This document shows, piece after piece, positions 25,858 through 34,541 of a DNA stretch of 64,000 bases. Numbering within the stretch: the stretch's first letter is position 1; the number at the start of each line of letters is the position of its first letter. Under the pieces are notes generated by a model. That model was not told the origin of the DNA. It saw only the letters and a list, made by a program, of their open reading frames with translations, and made no database searches. The stretch comes from Spirochaetota bacterium. Its GTDB lineage: Bacteria; Spirochaetota; Spirochaetia; Treponematales; Rectinemataceae. A program made the position numbers and the translations under genes. The DNA lies in the NCBI GenBank assembly GCA_026398595.1, contig JAPLSO010000049.1, forward strand, positions 1 through 64,000. The letters are read 5' to 3'.

Positions 25858-27375
25858 GTGAGCATATTACGAGCTGAAAACATCACAAAAGATTATCCAG
25901 GTACTCGTGCGCTGGATAACATAAGTGCGAGTTTTCAAAGCGGCAAAATAAATGCTTTGCTCGGTAAAAATGGCTCCGGTAAATCGACCCTCGTCAAAGT
26001 ATTCGCCGGCGCTGAAAAGCAAACTTCGGGCAGTATATATCTCGGAGGGAAAAAACTCGAATTCAAGACCCCGATAGATGCAGCGAAAGAAGGTATCTTC
26101 ATCGTCTATCAGGAAACAAGCCTGGTTTCCACCCTCAGTGTCACCGAGAATGTTTTCATGGGACGTTTGCCCCTCAAACGCAATGGTTTGGTGGATTGGA
26201 AGGCCGCGAAAATAAGGACAGCCGAGCTTCTTGCGAAGATGGGCGTAAACATCAATCCCAATGAGAAGATACTGCATTTACCGATGTGGAAGCGGCAGGT
26301 TGTGGAAATCTGCAAGGCATTGAGCAACGACCCTAAAGTGCTGATCCTCGACGAGCCTACCTCCGCCCTCGCACAAAACGAGGTTCAGAATCTTTTCAAG
26401 GCTGTTAAGAAGATAAAAGAGAACGATGTTGTCATCATCTACATTACCCATAAACTTTCCGAAGTGCATTTGATCGCGGATACCGTAACCGCGATACGGG
26501 ACGGTGTGCTGACTGGCGTCGCTGATATAGAGGACGCGGACAACGCGAAGATAATATATATGATGTTCGGTGACGTCGAGTTTAAAAAACGCCCGGTCGA
26601 CTCGGCTCCTTCCGGTGAGATTTGCATGGAAGTCAGGAATCTTTCGCGCAAAGGATGGTACAAGGATATATCTTTCAAGCTCTACAGGGGCGAAGTGCTT
26701 GGCATCGCGGGACTTCTCGGCTCGGGCAGGACGGAGTTGCTGCGGGGTATATTTGGAGCCGATCCCGTGGACTCGGGCGAGGTTGTAATCGGCAATACCA
26801 TCTACAGAAAACACGGTCCCATGATCATGAAGGAAGCAGGTGTCGGGCTAACCCCCGAAGACAGGAAGACCACGGGTCTTATCCTTCAGCATTCAATCCA
26901 GAGCAACCTGTGCTATGCGGGCATGAAAAAGACCACTACCAACGGTTGGATCGAGAGCGCGGCAAAGCGTAAGGAGATGGCGGACAGGCAGGTCCGTGCG
27001 CTAAAAATAAAGCTGTCGAGTATCAACGCGAGGGCGAGTTCGCTGTCGGGAGGAAACCAGCAGAAGGTTGTTGTAGGAAATTGGCTCAACAACAACCCTA
27101 AAATAATGATCTACGACGAACCTACGCGTGGAATAGATATCACGGCCAAGCAACAGATATTCGAAATCATGTGGAACCAGTCGAAAGAAGGCAATTCCTC
27201 GATATTTGTATCGACTGAAATCGAAGAATTGCTGGATGTCTGTCACCGGATACTGGTCATATCCCATGGGCGGCTTATAAAAGAGCTGGACGCCAAAGCG
27301 CTGGAAACACTAACGGTAAGCGATCTATTTACACTCTGCATGGGGGACTCTTTGAATGAATCAGAGAATCAATAG
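25858..27375 (+). CDS. Sugar ABC transporter ATPase, RbsA/MglA type (two ATPase domains)
   Basis: A 505-residue tandem ATPase. Domain 1 has Walker A LLGKNGSGKSTLVKVF and Walker B VLILDEPTSAL; its signature loop is degenerate (LPMWKRQ). Domain 2 has a degenerate Walker A LLGSGRTELLRG, a good signature SLSGGNQQKVVVGNWL and Walker B IMIYDEPTRGIDI. One competent and one degenerate site is normal for this family. GTG is the start codon at 25858. The end overlaps the permease start by 20 bases. It powers the importer encoded on either side. Confidence 0.93.
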   Translation: MSILRAENITKDYPGTRALDNISASFQSGKINALLGKNGSGKSTLVKVFAGAEKQTSGSIYLGGKKLEFKTPIDAAKEGIFIVYQETSLVSTLSVTENVFMGRLPLKRNGLVDWKAAKIRTAELLAKMGVNINPNEKILHLPMWKRQVVEICKALSNDPKVLILDEPTSALAQNEVQNLFKAVKKIKENDVVIIYITHKLSEVHLIADTVTAIRDGVLTGVADIEDADNAKIIYMMFGDVEFKKRPVDSAPSGEICMEVRNLSRKGWYKDISFKLYRGEVLGIAGLLGSGRTELLRGIFGADPVDSGEVVIGNTIYRKHGPMIMKEAGVGLTPEDRKTTGLILQHSIQSNLCYAGMKKTTTNGWIESAAKRKEMADRQVRALKIKLSSINARASSLSGGNQQKVVVGNWLNNNPKIMIYDEPTRGIDITAKQQIFEIMWNQSKEGNSSIFVSTEIEELLDVCHRILVISHGRLIKELDAKALETLTVSDLFTLCMGDSLNESENQ

Positions 27376-28342
27376 GAAAAGCACGGCGTTATTTGCGCTC
27401 AACCACGTTACGGAGATCGTGCTCATCCTTGTCGTCGTAATGCTCACGATCGCAGCCCCACGATTCTTGACGCTCAACAACTGGATGAATATTCTGCGTT
27501 CAGGCGCTATTAAGGGCATCATCGCCTTGGGAATCACGATGATTCTCATTTGCGGGAAGATCGACCTCTCCACGGGATCGATGGTCGCACTTTCCGGAGT
27601 GATCGTCGCCGTAATCGGCAAAGCGATGACAGCTAATGGTTACAGCCTGACACTTGCCTGTATCATTGGCATGGTCGCCGCTATCCTGATGGCGATCCTC
27701 TTCGGATTCATCCACGCGCGGCTTCAGGACAAGTTCAATCTTCCGCCGTTTATCGTCACACTCGCCACCCAGTACCTGCTTTTTGGTTTCGCCGCGACTA
27801 TCTGCAACGGTTATCCCATCCCCAACATGTACCCCGATTGGTTCAAGGCGCTCGGCATGGGGCGTTTGTTCGGCATTATTCCCTATTCAGTCATCATTTT
27901 TATGATCATGTGGTGCTTCTGCTATTTTCTTATGGAACACACGACCACCGGTCGATCGATATTCGCCGTCGGTGGCAACCAAGAGGCTGCGCGTCTGAGC
28001 GGTATCAATGTTTTCAAATCCAAGGCCATCGTCTTCATCGCTGTTCAAGTGTGTGCAGCCATAGCGGGTTTCATCAACTCCGCTCAGGTCATGAACGCCG
28101 ACTATACCTACGCCAAGGACTGGCCGATGGATGTCATTTCAATGGCGATTATCGGCGGCACTTCTATGGCGGGAGGTTCGGGAACGATTTACGGCACACT
28201 GATTGGCGTGGTTCTGATCTCCGCTCTCATCAACGGCATGACCATGCTGAACTGGAGCATCTATCTGCAGTATGTCGTCCGTGGATTGATCCTTCTCGGT
28301 GCGCTGCTCATCATGACTCTGCGGGACAAGATGAGAGACTAG
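27356..28342 (+). CDS. Sugar ABC transporter permease, RbsC type
   Basis: A 328-residue membrane permease with about ten helices. Family blocks are IIALGITMILICGKIDLSTG, GFIHARLQDKFNLPPFIVTL, FAVGGNQEAARLSGINV and MAIIGGTSMAGGSGTIYGTL. It overlaps the ATPase gene, and the three genes form a complete RbsBAC-type importer. The next gene starts 12 bases downstream and is probably in the same transcript. Confidence 0.93.
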   Translation: MNQRINRKSTALFALNHVTEIVLILVVVMLTIAAPRFLTLNNWMNILRSGAIKGIIALGITMILICGKIDLSTGSMVALSGVIVAVIGKAMTANGYSLTLACIIGMVAAILMAILFGFIHARLQDKFNLPPFIVTLATQYLLFGFAATICNGYPIPNMYPDWFKALGMGRLFGIIPYSVIIFMIMWCFCYFLMEHTTTGRSIFAVGGNQEAARLSGINVFKSKAIVFIAVQVCAAIAGFINSAQVMNADYTYAKDWPMDVISMAIIGGTSMAGGSGTIYGTLIGVVLISALINGMTMLNWSIYLQYVVRGLILLGALLIMTLRDKMRD

Positions 28343-28354
28343 CGAGGCTTTTAA

Positions 28355-29470
28355 TTGGAAATAGAGGTTTATCGTCAACCCTGGAAATTACTGCCTAATC
28401 AGATCCGCGCCGAAGGTGGGCGCGAGCTGGACCAGTTTCGGGGCATATACCCTCCCAAGGACATTCCAAATGGCTCGGAGGCTTGGGTAGGCTCAGTAAC
28501 GAGGGCGAACGGGGCGACAATCGCCGAGCCCGATTTTGGCTGCTCAAAGGTGATGCTGCCTGACGGAAGCGTCACCTACCTTTTCCAGGCCATAGCCGCA
28601 TCTCCTGAAAAAACCCTGGGGCTTAGGCATATCCAGAAATTCGGCAATGGACTCGGCATGCTCGTAAAACTGCTCGACGCGAAGAATCAGTATCTCCTGC
28701 AGTGCCATCCGACATGCGAGGTCGCCAGAAAGATCTGGAACAGCGAATATGGGAAAGAAGAATGCTGGTATGTACTTTCAGTGCGGGAGGACGCGATCGA
28801 AGCGCCTTCCATACTGCTTGGTTTCAAGGAAGGCGTCACGCGAGAAGCGTTTGAGCGGGAATACAGGTCCGGGAATTTGAAGGCCATCGAGGCCATGTGC
28901 CATAAGATCTCGGTGGCCGCGGGAGACGCTTTTTTCGTCCCGGGCGGCACGCCGCACGCTTTGGGTGCCGGATGTTTTGTCGTAGAAGTACAGGAACCCT
29001 CGGATCTGACCGCCGTGCCTATACCGCAGCAGGCGCTTCTGGACTACAGACGTAAGGCGGCACCCAACGGCATCTTTGTCCCCGAAGACGAAGCATTGTA
29101 TGAGAACAGGATGCTCGACTCATTCGTGTACCAAGGAAGTCCCTTGGTACATGTCCTTCGTCGAAACAGAAGTTCTGCGGAAATCCTGCGCTCCGGCGAA
29201 TGGGGAAAAGAGATTTCGATTTTTGGCCGCGAGCATACGCGCCTGTTCTCCTGCACGCGAGCCGATGTGTTGGGAAAGATGCCTCTGTTTGATACAGGAT
29301 CGATCCAGATCGGAATTGTCATCAAAGGAAGCGGTTCGCTCGAATCCGGCGGTGATATGCTTCAGGTCAGGCGAGGAGATGAGTTGTTTTTCCCCTTCGC
29401 CATGGACCCAACTGTTGTAAGCGGAGACCTTTCCTTGGTACTGTGCAATCCCGGCAATGTAGATTATTGA
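28355..29470 (+). CDS. Class I mannose-6-phosphate isomerase-like cupin
   Basis: A 371-residue protein of the ManA type I/cupin group. Metal-site motifs are LLQCHPTCEVARKIW (usually QVHP) and FFVPGGTPHALGAGCFVVEV with EPSDLT. The start is TTG 28355 after a weak GCGAGG. A final cupin half (residues about 290-365) includes IVIKGSGSLESGGDMLQVRRG. It is linked to the RbsBAC importer by 12 bases, so it probably isomerises an aldose or ketose phosphate in that pathway. Reaction on mannose 6-phosphate itself is not shown by the sequence. Confidence 0.85.
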   Translation: MEIEVYRQPWKLLPNQIRAEGGRELDQFRGIYPPKDIPNGSEAWVGSVTRANGATIAEPDFGCSKVMLPDGSVTYLFQAIAASPEKTLGLRHIQKFGNGLGMLVKLLDAKNQYLLQCHPTCEVARKIWNSEYGKEECWYVLSVREDAIEAPSILLGFKEGVTREAFEREYRSGNLKAIEAMCHKISVAAGDAFFVPGGTPHALGAGCFVVEVQEPSDLTAVPIPQQALLDYRRKAAPNGIFVPEDEALYENRMLDSFVYQGSPLVHVLRRNRSSAEILRSGEWGKEISIFGREHTRLFSCTRADVLGKMPLFDTGSIQIGIVIKGSGSLESGGDMLQVRRGDELFFPFAMDPTVVSGDLSLVLCNPGNVDY

Positions 29471-29490
29471 TAATCTAGGAGACATCCGAA

Positions 29491-30324
29491 GTGGACATAC
29501 TCGTTGCCATCAAACAGGTGCCTGATACCGACAAGGTGAAGATGGACCCGGTCACGGGGACCATGGTCAGGGAGGGGGTCGACGCCATCGTCAATCCCCT
29601 CGATCTCTACGCCATCGAACTCGCGATCCGGCTCAAGGAAAAACACGGGGGGAAGGTGACGGCCTTCACCATGGGACCGCCGGCCGCCGACAAGGCCCTC
29701 AGGGAGGCTATGGCGATGGGCTGCGACTCGGGCGTCCTCGTCACGGACCGGGCCTTTTCGGGTTCGGACACCTGGGCCACTTCCTATGCATTGTCCCGCG
29801 CCGTCGCGAAACTCGGGAAGTACGACCTCATCCTTACGGGCGAACGGGCGACGGACGGCGACACGGGCCAGGTCGGCCCCTGTCTCGCCGCATGGCTGGG
29901 CATCCCCGTCCTCAGCTACGTGGGCTCGGTCGACACGGGGGCGGCTGGGGCCGACCTGGCCTCGGGCCAAAAGATCGTCGCGCGCCGCCTCGTCGAGGAA
30001 GGTTATCAGCGGGTGGAAGTCGAGCTCCCCTGCCTTCTCACCGTCGTCAAGTCGATCGCGAACCCGCGCCTGCCCACCCTGCGCGGAAAGAAATACGCCC
30101 GGCAAACGCCGCTGACCATCCTGTGCGCCGCCGACCTGGACGCCGATCCCGCCTGTCTGGGACTTAAAGGCTCACCCACCAAGGTGGCCAAGATCTTCTA
30201 CCCCAAGGTGACACGGAGCGGGACCATGGTGAGGGCCAAGGACGAGTCCGAGATCGACGCGGCCGTCGATTCGCTGGTCGCCTTTCTGGAGGCCAAGGAC
30301 CTGCTGGGAGGGCTGGAGTCATGA
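29491..30324 (+). CDS. etfB: Electron transfer flavoprotein beta subunit (lactate cluster)
   Basis: A 277-residue EtfB with GTG start and GGAG ahead. Blocks include ILVAIKQVPDTDKVKMDP, NPLDLYAIELAIRLKEK, FSGSDTWATSYALSRAVAK and LTGERATDGDTGQVGPCLA. The C-terminal part has ARQTPLTILCAADLDADP. The length exceeds the 7833 copy by 13 residues. Gene order EtfB-EtfA-FAD dehydrogenase-lactate racemase matches the lct cluster of Acetobacterium woodii. There the Etf couples lactate oxidation by NAD to reduced ferredoxin. Confidence 0.93.
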   Translation: MDILVAIKQVPDTDKVKMDPVTGTMVREGVDAIVNPLDLYAIELAIRLKEKHGGKVTAFTMGPPAADKALREAMAMGCDSGVLVTDRAFSGSDTWATSYALSRAVAKLGKYDLILTGERATDGDTGQVGPCLAAWLGIPVLSYVGSVDTGAAGADLASGQKIVARRLVEEGYQRVEVELPCLLTVVKSIANPRLPTLRGKKYARQTPLTILCAADLDADPACLGLKGSPTKVAKIFYPKVTRSGTMVRAKDESEIDAAVDSLVAFLEAKDLLGGLES

Positions 30325-31367
30325 ACGAAGTCTGGACGATAGCCGAACTGTCGGAGGGGGGCCTCAAGGCTGTCTCCTTCGAGCTCCTGGGCCGGGGGCG
30401 AGCACTGGCCGACAAGCTGGGCGTAGACCTCGTTTCGGTCGCGCTGGGCGCGGATGCTGGCGACGATGTCCTTTCCGAGCTCATCGAGCGCGGCGCCGAC
30501 AAGGTGATCTTCATCGAAGCGCCCCGCCTCGCCGACTTCGTCTGCGAAACCTGGTCGAAGGAGATAGCCTTTCTGGTCCGCGAGCGTAAGCCCCAAATCG
30601 TACTGGCCGCGGCCACGACCTCGGGACGGACCCTCATGCCCCACCTCGCCGTGTCCCTCCACGCCGGCCTTACGGCCGACTGCACGGAGCTGGACATCGA
30701 GGTAGGGACGGGCAACCTCCTCCAGACAAGGCCCGCGATCGGCGGCAACATCATGGCGACGATCAAGACCCCCGACCACCGGCCCCAGATGGCCACGGTG
30801 CGGCCCAAGTCCTCCCGGCCCCTCGAGCGGGACGCCTGCAGAAAGGGGATTATAGAACGCCTTTCCCTCGACCCCCTATTCGCCGAAAGGCGCGTGCGCG
30901 TCCTGGGCATGGAAAAGGACGTGGCGGGCTTCGAGAACCTCGAGGAAGCCCAGGTCGTCGTTTCCGGTGGCCGCGGGCTCAAGAAGGCGGAGAACTTCAG
31001 GCTCGTCAGGGAGCTCGCCGAGGCTCTGGGCGGGGCAGTGGGCGGATCGAGGGAGGCCGTGGACCGGGGCTGGATCTCCTATCCCCACCAGGTTGGCCTC
31101 TCGGGCAAGACTATATCCCCGAAACTCTACATCTGCGCGGGCGTCTCCGGCGCCATCCAGCATCTGGCGGGGATCAAGACGGCCGGTACCATCGTCTCCA
31201 TCAACGCCGACCCCGAGGCGCCCATCCACAAGCTGGCCGACTTCGCCCTCGTGGGCGACCTCTTCGAGGTCCTGCCTCGGCTGACGTCTCGCCTTCAGGC
31301 GCGCCTTCAGGTGCGCCTGAAGGCGCGGCAGGCTGGCCGCGACGATATCAAGGGAGGCTGCAGATGA
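30321..31367 (+). CDS. etfA: Electron transfer flavoprotein alpha subunit (lactate cluster)
   Basis: A 348-residue EtfA overlapping etfB by ATGA. FAD-binding blocks are GGAVGGSREAVDRGWISYP, HQVGLSGKTISPKLYICAG, GVSGAIQHLAGIKTAGTI and NADPEAPIHKLADFALVGD. No N-terminal ferredoxin domain is present, unlike A. woodii LctC. The last 25 residues are encoded by three tandem 12-bp palindromic units and read as an Arg/Leu-rich tail (RLQARLQVRLKARQ) not typical of EtfA. It overlaps the oxidase start by ATGA. Confidence 0.93.
   Translation: MNEVWTIAELSEGGLKAVSFELLGRGRALADKLGVDLVSVALGADAGDDVLSELIERGADKVIFIEAPRLADFVCETWSKEIAFLVRERKPQIVLAAATTSGRTLMPHLAVSLHAGLTADCTELDIEVGTGNLLQTRPAIGGNIMATIKTPDHRPQMATVRPKSSRPLERDACRKGIIERLSLDPLFAERRVRVLGMEKDVAGFENLEEAQVVVSGGRGLKKAENFRLVRELAEALGGAVGGSREAVDRGWISYPHQVGLSGKTISPKLYICAGVSGAIQHLAGIKTAGTIVSINADPEAPIHKLADFALVGDLFEVLPRLTSRLQARLQVRLKARQAGRDDIKGGCR
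31290..31325 (+). repeat. Three tandem 12-bp palindromic units in the etfA 3' end
   Basis: CGCCTTCAGGCG, CGCCTTCAGGTG and CGCCTGAAGGCG lie head to tail. Units 2 and 3 form a perfect 11-pair stem (31301-31326, loop TGCG). Each unit adds the residues of an Arg-Leu-rich tail to EtfA. A CGCCTNNAGGCG unit also lies within feoB at 51831. Confidence 0.85.
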
Positions 31368-32779
31368 ACTACGGAAAGGCCAATGCGGCCGTCATCGAGG
31401 AACTGCGCTCCCTTCTGGGGACGGGCAATGTCATCGCCGACGAGGAGAGGATGGAAGCCTATTCCCACGACGAAACTTCGGCCGAGGAATACGGCCACAT
31501 GCCCGAAGTCGTGGTGACGCCGACGACGACGGCCCAGGTGGCCGGCGTGGTGAAGCTCGCGAACAGGTTCCGCCTTCCCCTCACGCCGCGCGGCGCGGGT
31601 TCGGGCCTCTCGGGCGGAGCCATACCCGTCTACGGCGGCATCGTCCTCTCCCTGGAGAAGATGAACCGGGTCCTCGAGATCGACTACGCCAACATGACCA
31701 TGACGGTGGAGACGGGCATCGTCACCAACGAGATCAACAACCTGGTCAAGGATAAGGGTCTCTTCTACGCCGGCTATCCGATGAGCCTCGAAACCTGCTT
31801 CCTGGGCGGCAACATCGCCGAGAACGCGGGCGGCGGCAAGGCAGTCAAGTACGGCGTTACCTCCCGCTACGTTCTGGGCTTGGAGCTCGTCACGCCGATG
31901 GGCGAGGTGGTCTGGCTGGGCGGCAAGCTCGCCAAGGACGTCACCGGCTATGACCTCACCCACCTCGTCGTGGGCTCCGAAGGCACTCTCGGCGTCGTGA
32001 CCACGGCCATCATCCGCCTCATCGGCCTGCCCAAGGCCAAGTCCGACCTCCTCGTCCTGTTCAGAAGTCCGTCCGAGGCCATCTCCTGCGTCCCCGAGAT
32101 CATCGCCAGGGGTACGATACCCACCAGTATCGAGTTCATGGACAAACTTTCGGTCGAGACTTCCTGCAAGTACCTGAACGAGAGTCTGCCCTACGAAGCC
32201 TGCGGGGCCATGCTCCTCATCGAGATGGACGGCTCCGATCCCGCCCAGGTGGACCTCGACGCGGAGAAGGTCGGCGATCTCTGTATGGAAAAGGGCGCGA
32301 TCGAAGTCTACATGGCCGACAACCGCACGACCCAGGAGCGGGTGTGGAGCGTCAGGCGCAACATAGCCGAGGCCTTCAAGGTACGCAGCCCCGTCCAGAG
32401 CCTCGAGGACATCGTCGTCCCGCCCGCCTCGATCCCCGAGATCATCCCCGAGCTGGACCGAATCGCCTCGAAATATGGTATCTCGATCCCCTGCTACGGC
32501 CACGCGGGCGACGGCAACCTCCACGCCACCCTCGTCAAGGACCCGGAAATGTCGATGGAAGCCTGGAAGACCGCCGAGCCCGAGGCTCTCGAGGAGCTCT
32601 ACGCCGTCGTTGTCCGGCTGGGCGGCAAGATCTCGGGCGAGCACGGTATAGGGCTGAAACGCAAAAAGTACATGGCCGAGTTCATGAGCCCGGTAGAACT
32701 GGGCCTTATCAAGGCCGTCAAGAAGGCCTGGGACCCCAATGGGATCATGAATCCGGGCAAGCTTTTCGATCCGGACTGA
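31364..32779 (+). CDS. FAD-linked D-lactate/glycolate-type dehydrogenase (LctD/GlcD-like)
   Basis: A 471-residue VAO-fold flavoprotein. FAD-binding blocks are VVVTPTTTAQVAGVVKLAN, PRGAGSGLSGGAIPVYGGIV and SLETCFLGGNIAENAGGGKA, with VVGSEGTLGVVTTAIIRLI. The active-site stretch GGKISGEHGIGLKRKKYM is the lactate/glycolate dehydrogenase version. The tail WDPNGIMNPGKLF is standard. No Fe-S partner gene is present, which fits an EtfAB-linked enzyme. Directly upstream are etfBA and directly downstream larA, so lactate is the probable substrate. Confidence 0.9.
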   Translation: MNYGKANAAVIEELRSLLGTGNVIADEERMEAYSHDETSAEEYGHMPEVVVTPTTTAQVAGVVKLANRFRLPLTPRGAGSGLSGGAIPVYGGIVLSLEKMNRVLEIDYANMTMTVETGIVTNEINNLVKDKGLFYAGYPMSLETCFLGGNIAENAGGGKAVKYGVTSRYVLGLELVTPMGEVVWLGGKLAKDVTGYDLTHLVVGSEGTLGVVTTAIIRLIGLPKAKSDLLVLFRSPSEAISCVPEIIARGTIPTSIEFMDKLSVETSCKYLNESLPYEACGAMLLIEMDGSDPAQVDLDAEKVGDLCMEKGAIEVYMADNRTTQERVWSVRRNIAEAFKVRSPVQSLEDIVVPPASIPEIIPELDRIASKYGISIPCYGHAGDGNLHATLVKDPEMSMEAWKTAEPEALEELYAVVVRLGGKISGEHGIGLKRKKYMAEFMSPVELGLIKAVKKAWDPNGIMNPGKLFDPD

Positions 32780-32806
32780 AGGCTGCGGGGTAAAAGAGAG
32801 GCTGGC

Positions 32807-34198
32807 ATGAAGATCGTGGTTCCCTTCGAGTCGGGCTTGATCGAGGCCGATCTGCCTGAAGGCATCGAGCTGCTCAGGATGCGGGGAGGGGCGGCTCTCG
32901 CCGATCCCGCCTCAGTCATCCGCGAAGCTCTGGCGCGGCCCATCGGCTCGGCCCCCTTCGCCGCGATCGCCCGGGGGAAAAAGGCGGCCAAGGCCGATTC
33001 CAAAGCCTGCATCGTCGTCTCCGACAAAACGCGACCCGTGCCCTACAGGGGAGCGGCGGGCATTCTTGTCCCCATCCTCGACCTCCTCGGCCGGGCGGGC
33101 TACGGCCCCACTGAAATCCTGATCCTCGTCGCCACGGGCATGCACGCGCCCATGGCCCTGCCTGAGCTCGAGGCTATGCTCGGCCCCGAACCCTTTGCCC
33201 GCGACGTACGGATAGAAAACCACGACGCGACCGACGCCTTAAGCCTCGTGGACGCGGGCACGACGGCTCGGGGCACCCGAGCCCTCATCGACCGGAGATA
33301 CGTCGAGGCGGACCTGAAGATCCTCACCGGGCTCGTGGAGAGCCATTTCATGGCCGGGGCTTCGGGGGGTCGCAAGTCCATCTGCCCGGGCCTCCTCGGC
33401 GAAGGGGGAACCTGGGTCTTCCACGGCCCGGCCCTCATGGCTCACCCCAACTCCCGAGACCTTCTGCTCGAGGGCAACCCCGTCCACGAAGAGGCCTTGG
33501 CCGTGGCCCGGCTCGCCGGGGCCGACTTCATCGTGAACGTCACGGTCAGTTCCAAATTCGAACCCACGGGCATCTTCTGCGGAGGGCTCGAGGAAGCCCA
33601 CGCCGCCGCCGTGGCCAAGCTCGCCGAGGAGGTGGGCATACCGGTGGAAAAGCCCTACGACATCGTCCTCACCCACGGCGGCTTCGTCGCTCGCAACCAC
33701 TACCAGGCCGCCAAGGCCGGCGTGGCCGCCCTCGGCGCCCTGATCCGGACGGGCGGAAGCCTTGTCATGGTGGCCGACAACAGGGATTCGGAGCCGATTG
33801 GCTCGGACGGCTACCGGGCGACCCTCGCCCTGCTCCGGAAGATAGGCCCAGCGGCCTTCAACCGCGTCCTCGCCTCGCCCGACTGGGACTTCATCGTCGA
33901 CCAGTGGGAAGCCCAGATGTGGGCCAGGGTCCTTGCGCGCGTGGCGCCTGAGGATTTCCTCTACTTTGCGCCCCAGCTGGGGCCTGGCGACCGGCGCATC
34001 CTGCCAGGCACGGACGGCCGCGCCCTCATCGGCGGAGAACCGGCGACGACGGGGGCCGAGGTCCCCGCTTTCCTCGAGGCCGCCCTGTCGCGCTGCCTGA
34101 CGAGGAGAGGCTTAGCCGAGTCCGATATCGCTTCGGGTCGGCTGCGAGTCGCTTTTCTGGCCGACGGTCCCTATGGAATCCCGATACTTGGTCAATGA
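32807..34198 (+). CDS. larA: Nickel-dependent lactate racemase family protein
   Basis: A 463-residue LarA-type protein that interconverts D- and L-lactate using a nickel-pincer nucleotide cofactor. His113 (in VATGMHAP), His180 (VESHFMAG) and Lys190 (GGRKSICPG) align in spacing with His108, His174 and the cofactor-bearing Lys184 of Lactobacillus plantarum LarA. LarBCE-type cofactor genes are not in the window. It follows the dehydrogenase by 27 bases, as lctF does in acetogens. Other 2-hydroxyacids are possible substrates, because the LarA family is broad. Confidence 0.9.
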   Translation: MKIVVPFESGLIEADLPEGIELLRMRGGAALADPASVIREALARPIGSAPFAAIARGKKAAKADSKACIVVSDKTRPVPYRGAAGILVPILDLLGRAGYGPTEILILVATGMHAPMALPELEAMLGPEPFARDVRIENHDATDALSLVDAGTTARGTRALIDRRYVEADLKILTGLVESHFMAGASGGRKSICPGLLGEGGTWVFHGPALMAHPNSRDLLLEGNPVHEEALAVARLAGADFIVNVTVSSKFEPTGIFCGGLEEAHAAAVAKLAEEVGIPVEKPYDIVLTHGGFVARNHYQAAKAGVAALGALIRTGGSLVMVADNRDSEPIGSDGYRATLALLRKIGPAAFNRVLASPDWDFIVDQWEAQMWARVLARVAPEDFLYFAPQLGPGDRRILPGTDGRALIGGEPATTGAEVPAFLEAALSRCLTRRGLAESDIASGRLRVAFLADGPYGIPILGQ

Positions 34199-34541
34199 GT
34201 GAGGACGCTGAGCATGAGGAGGTCTTCGTAGTCTCCTATTCCCGCGGTTTCGGGTATTTCGTCTATAGTCACAATCAGGCTCGACTCGAAACAGGATAAG
34301 GTCCGAAGCCGCCCCAACAGGGAATCGAAACTTGTATTGTCGATGGCGGTATCGTCGTAGCTGCTAATATTCCGCCCTATGATGTTGTCCCAGGATTGAT
34401 TGTGGAATGGGTACTCCGGAAGGTAGGGCGGCTATCGAGAAAAACATCAGTCCGGCCGGCTGCGCGGACCATCTCGCCTTGGCGTTCTTCATGGATTCAC
34501 TCGCGTCGGTCGAGCGAGGATAACTGCCGCCGGCTAAAACT
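34199..34541. other. Gene-free gap with possible acyltransferase remnant
   Basis: No intact gene. The plus strand around 34345-34425 reads GGIVVAANIPPYDVVPGL, which resembles the last coil of a hexapeptide-repeat acyltransferase. The minus strand is open from 34432 to 34197 with no start or recognisable domain. No convincing terminator for the lactate cluster was found here. Confidence 0.4.

Noticed and set aside
31307-32644. Minus-strand open frame of 445 codons opposite the lactate-type dehydrogenase
   Set aside because: Composition is His/Asp/Gly-rich shadow sequence, with no domain, and the plus-strand gene is certain.
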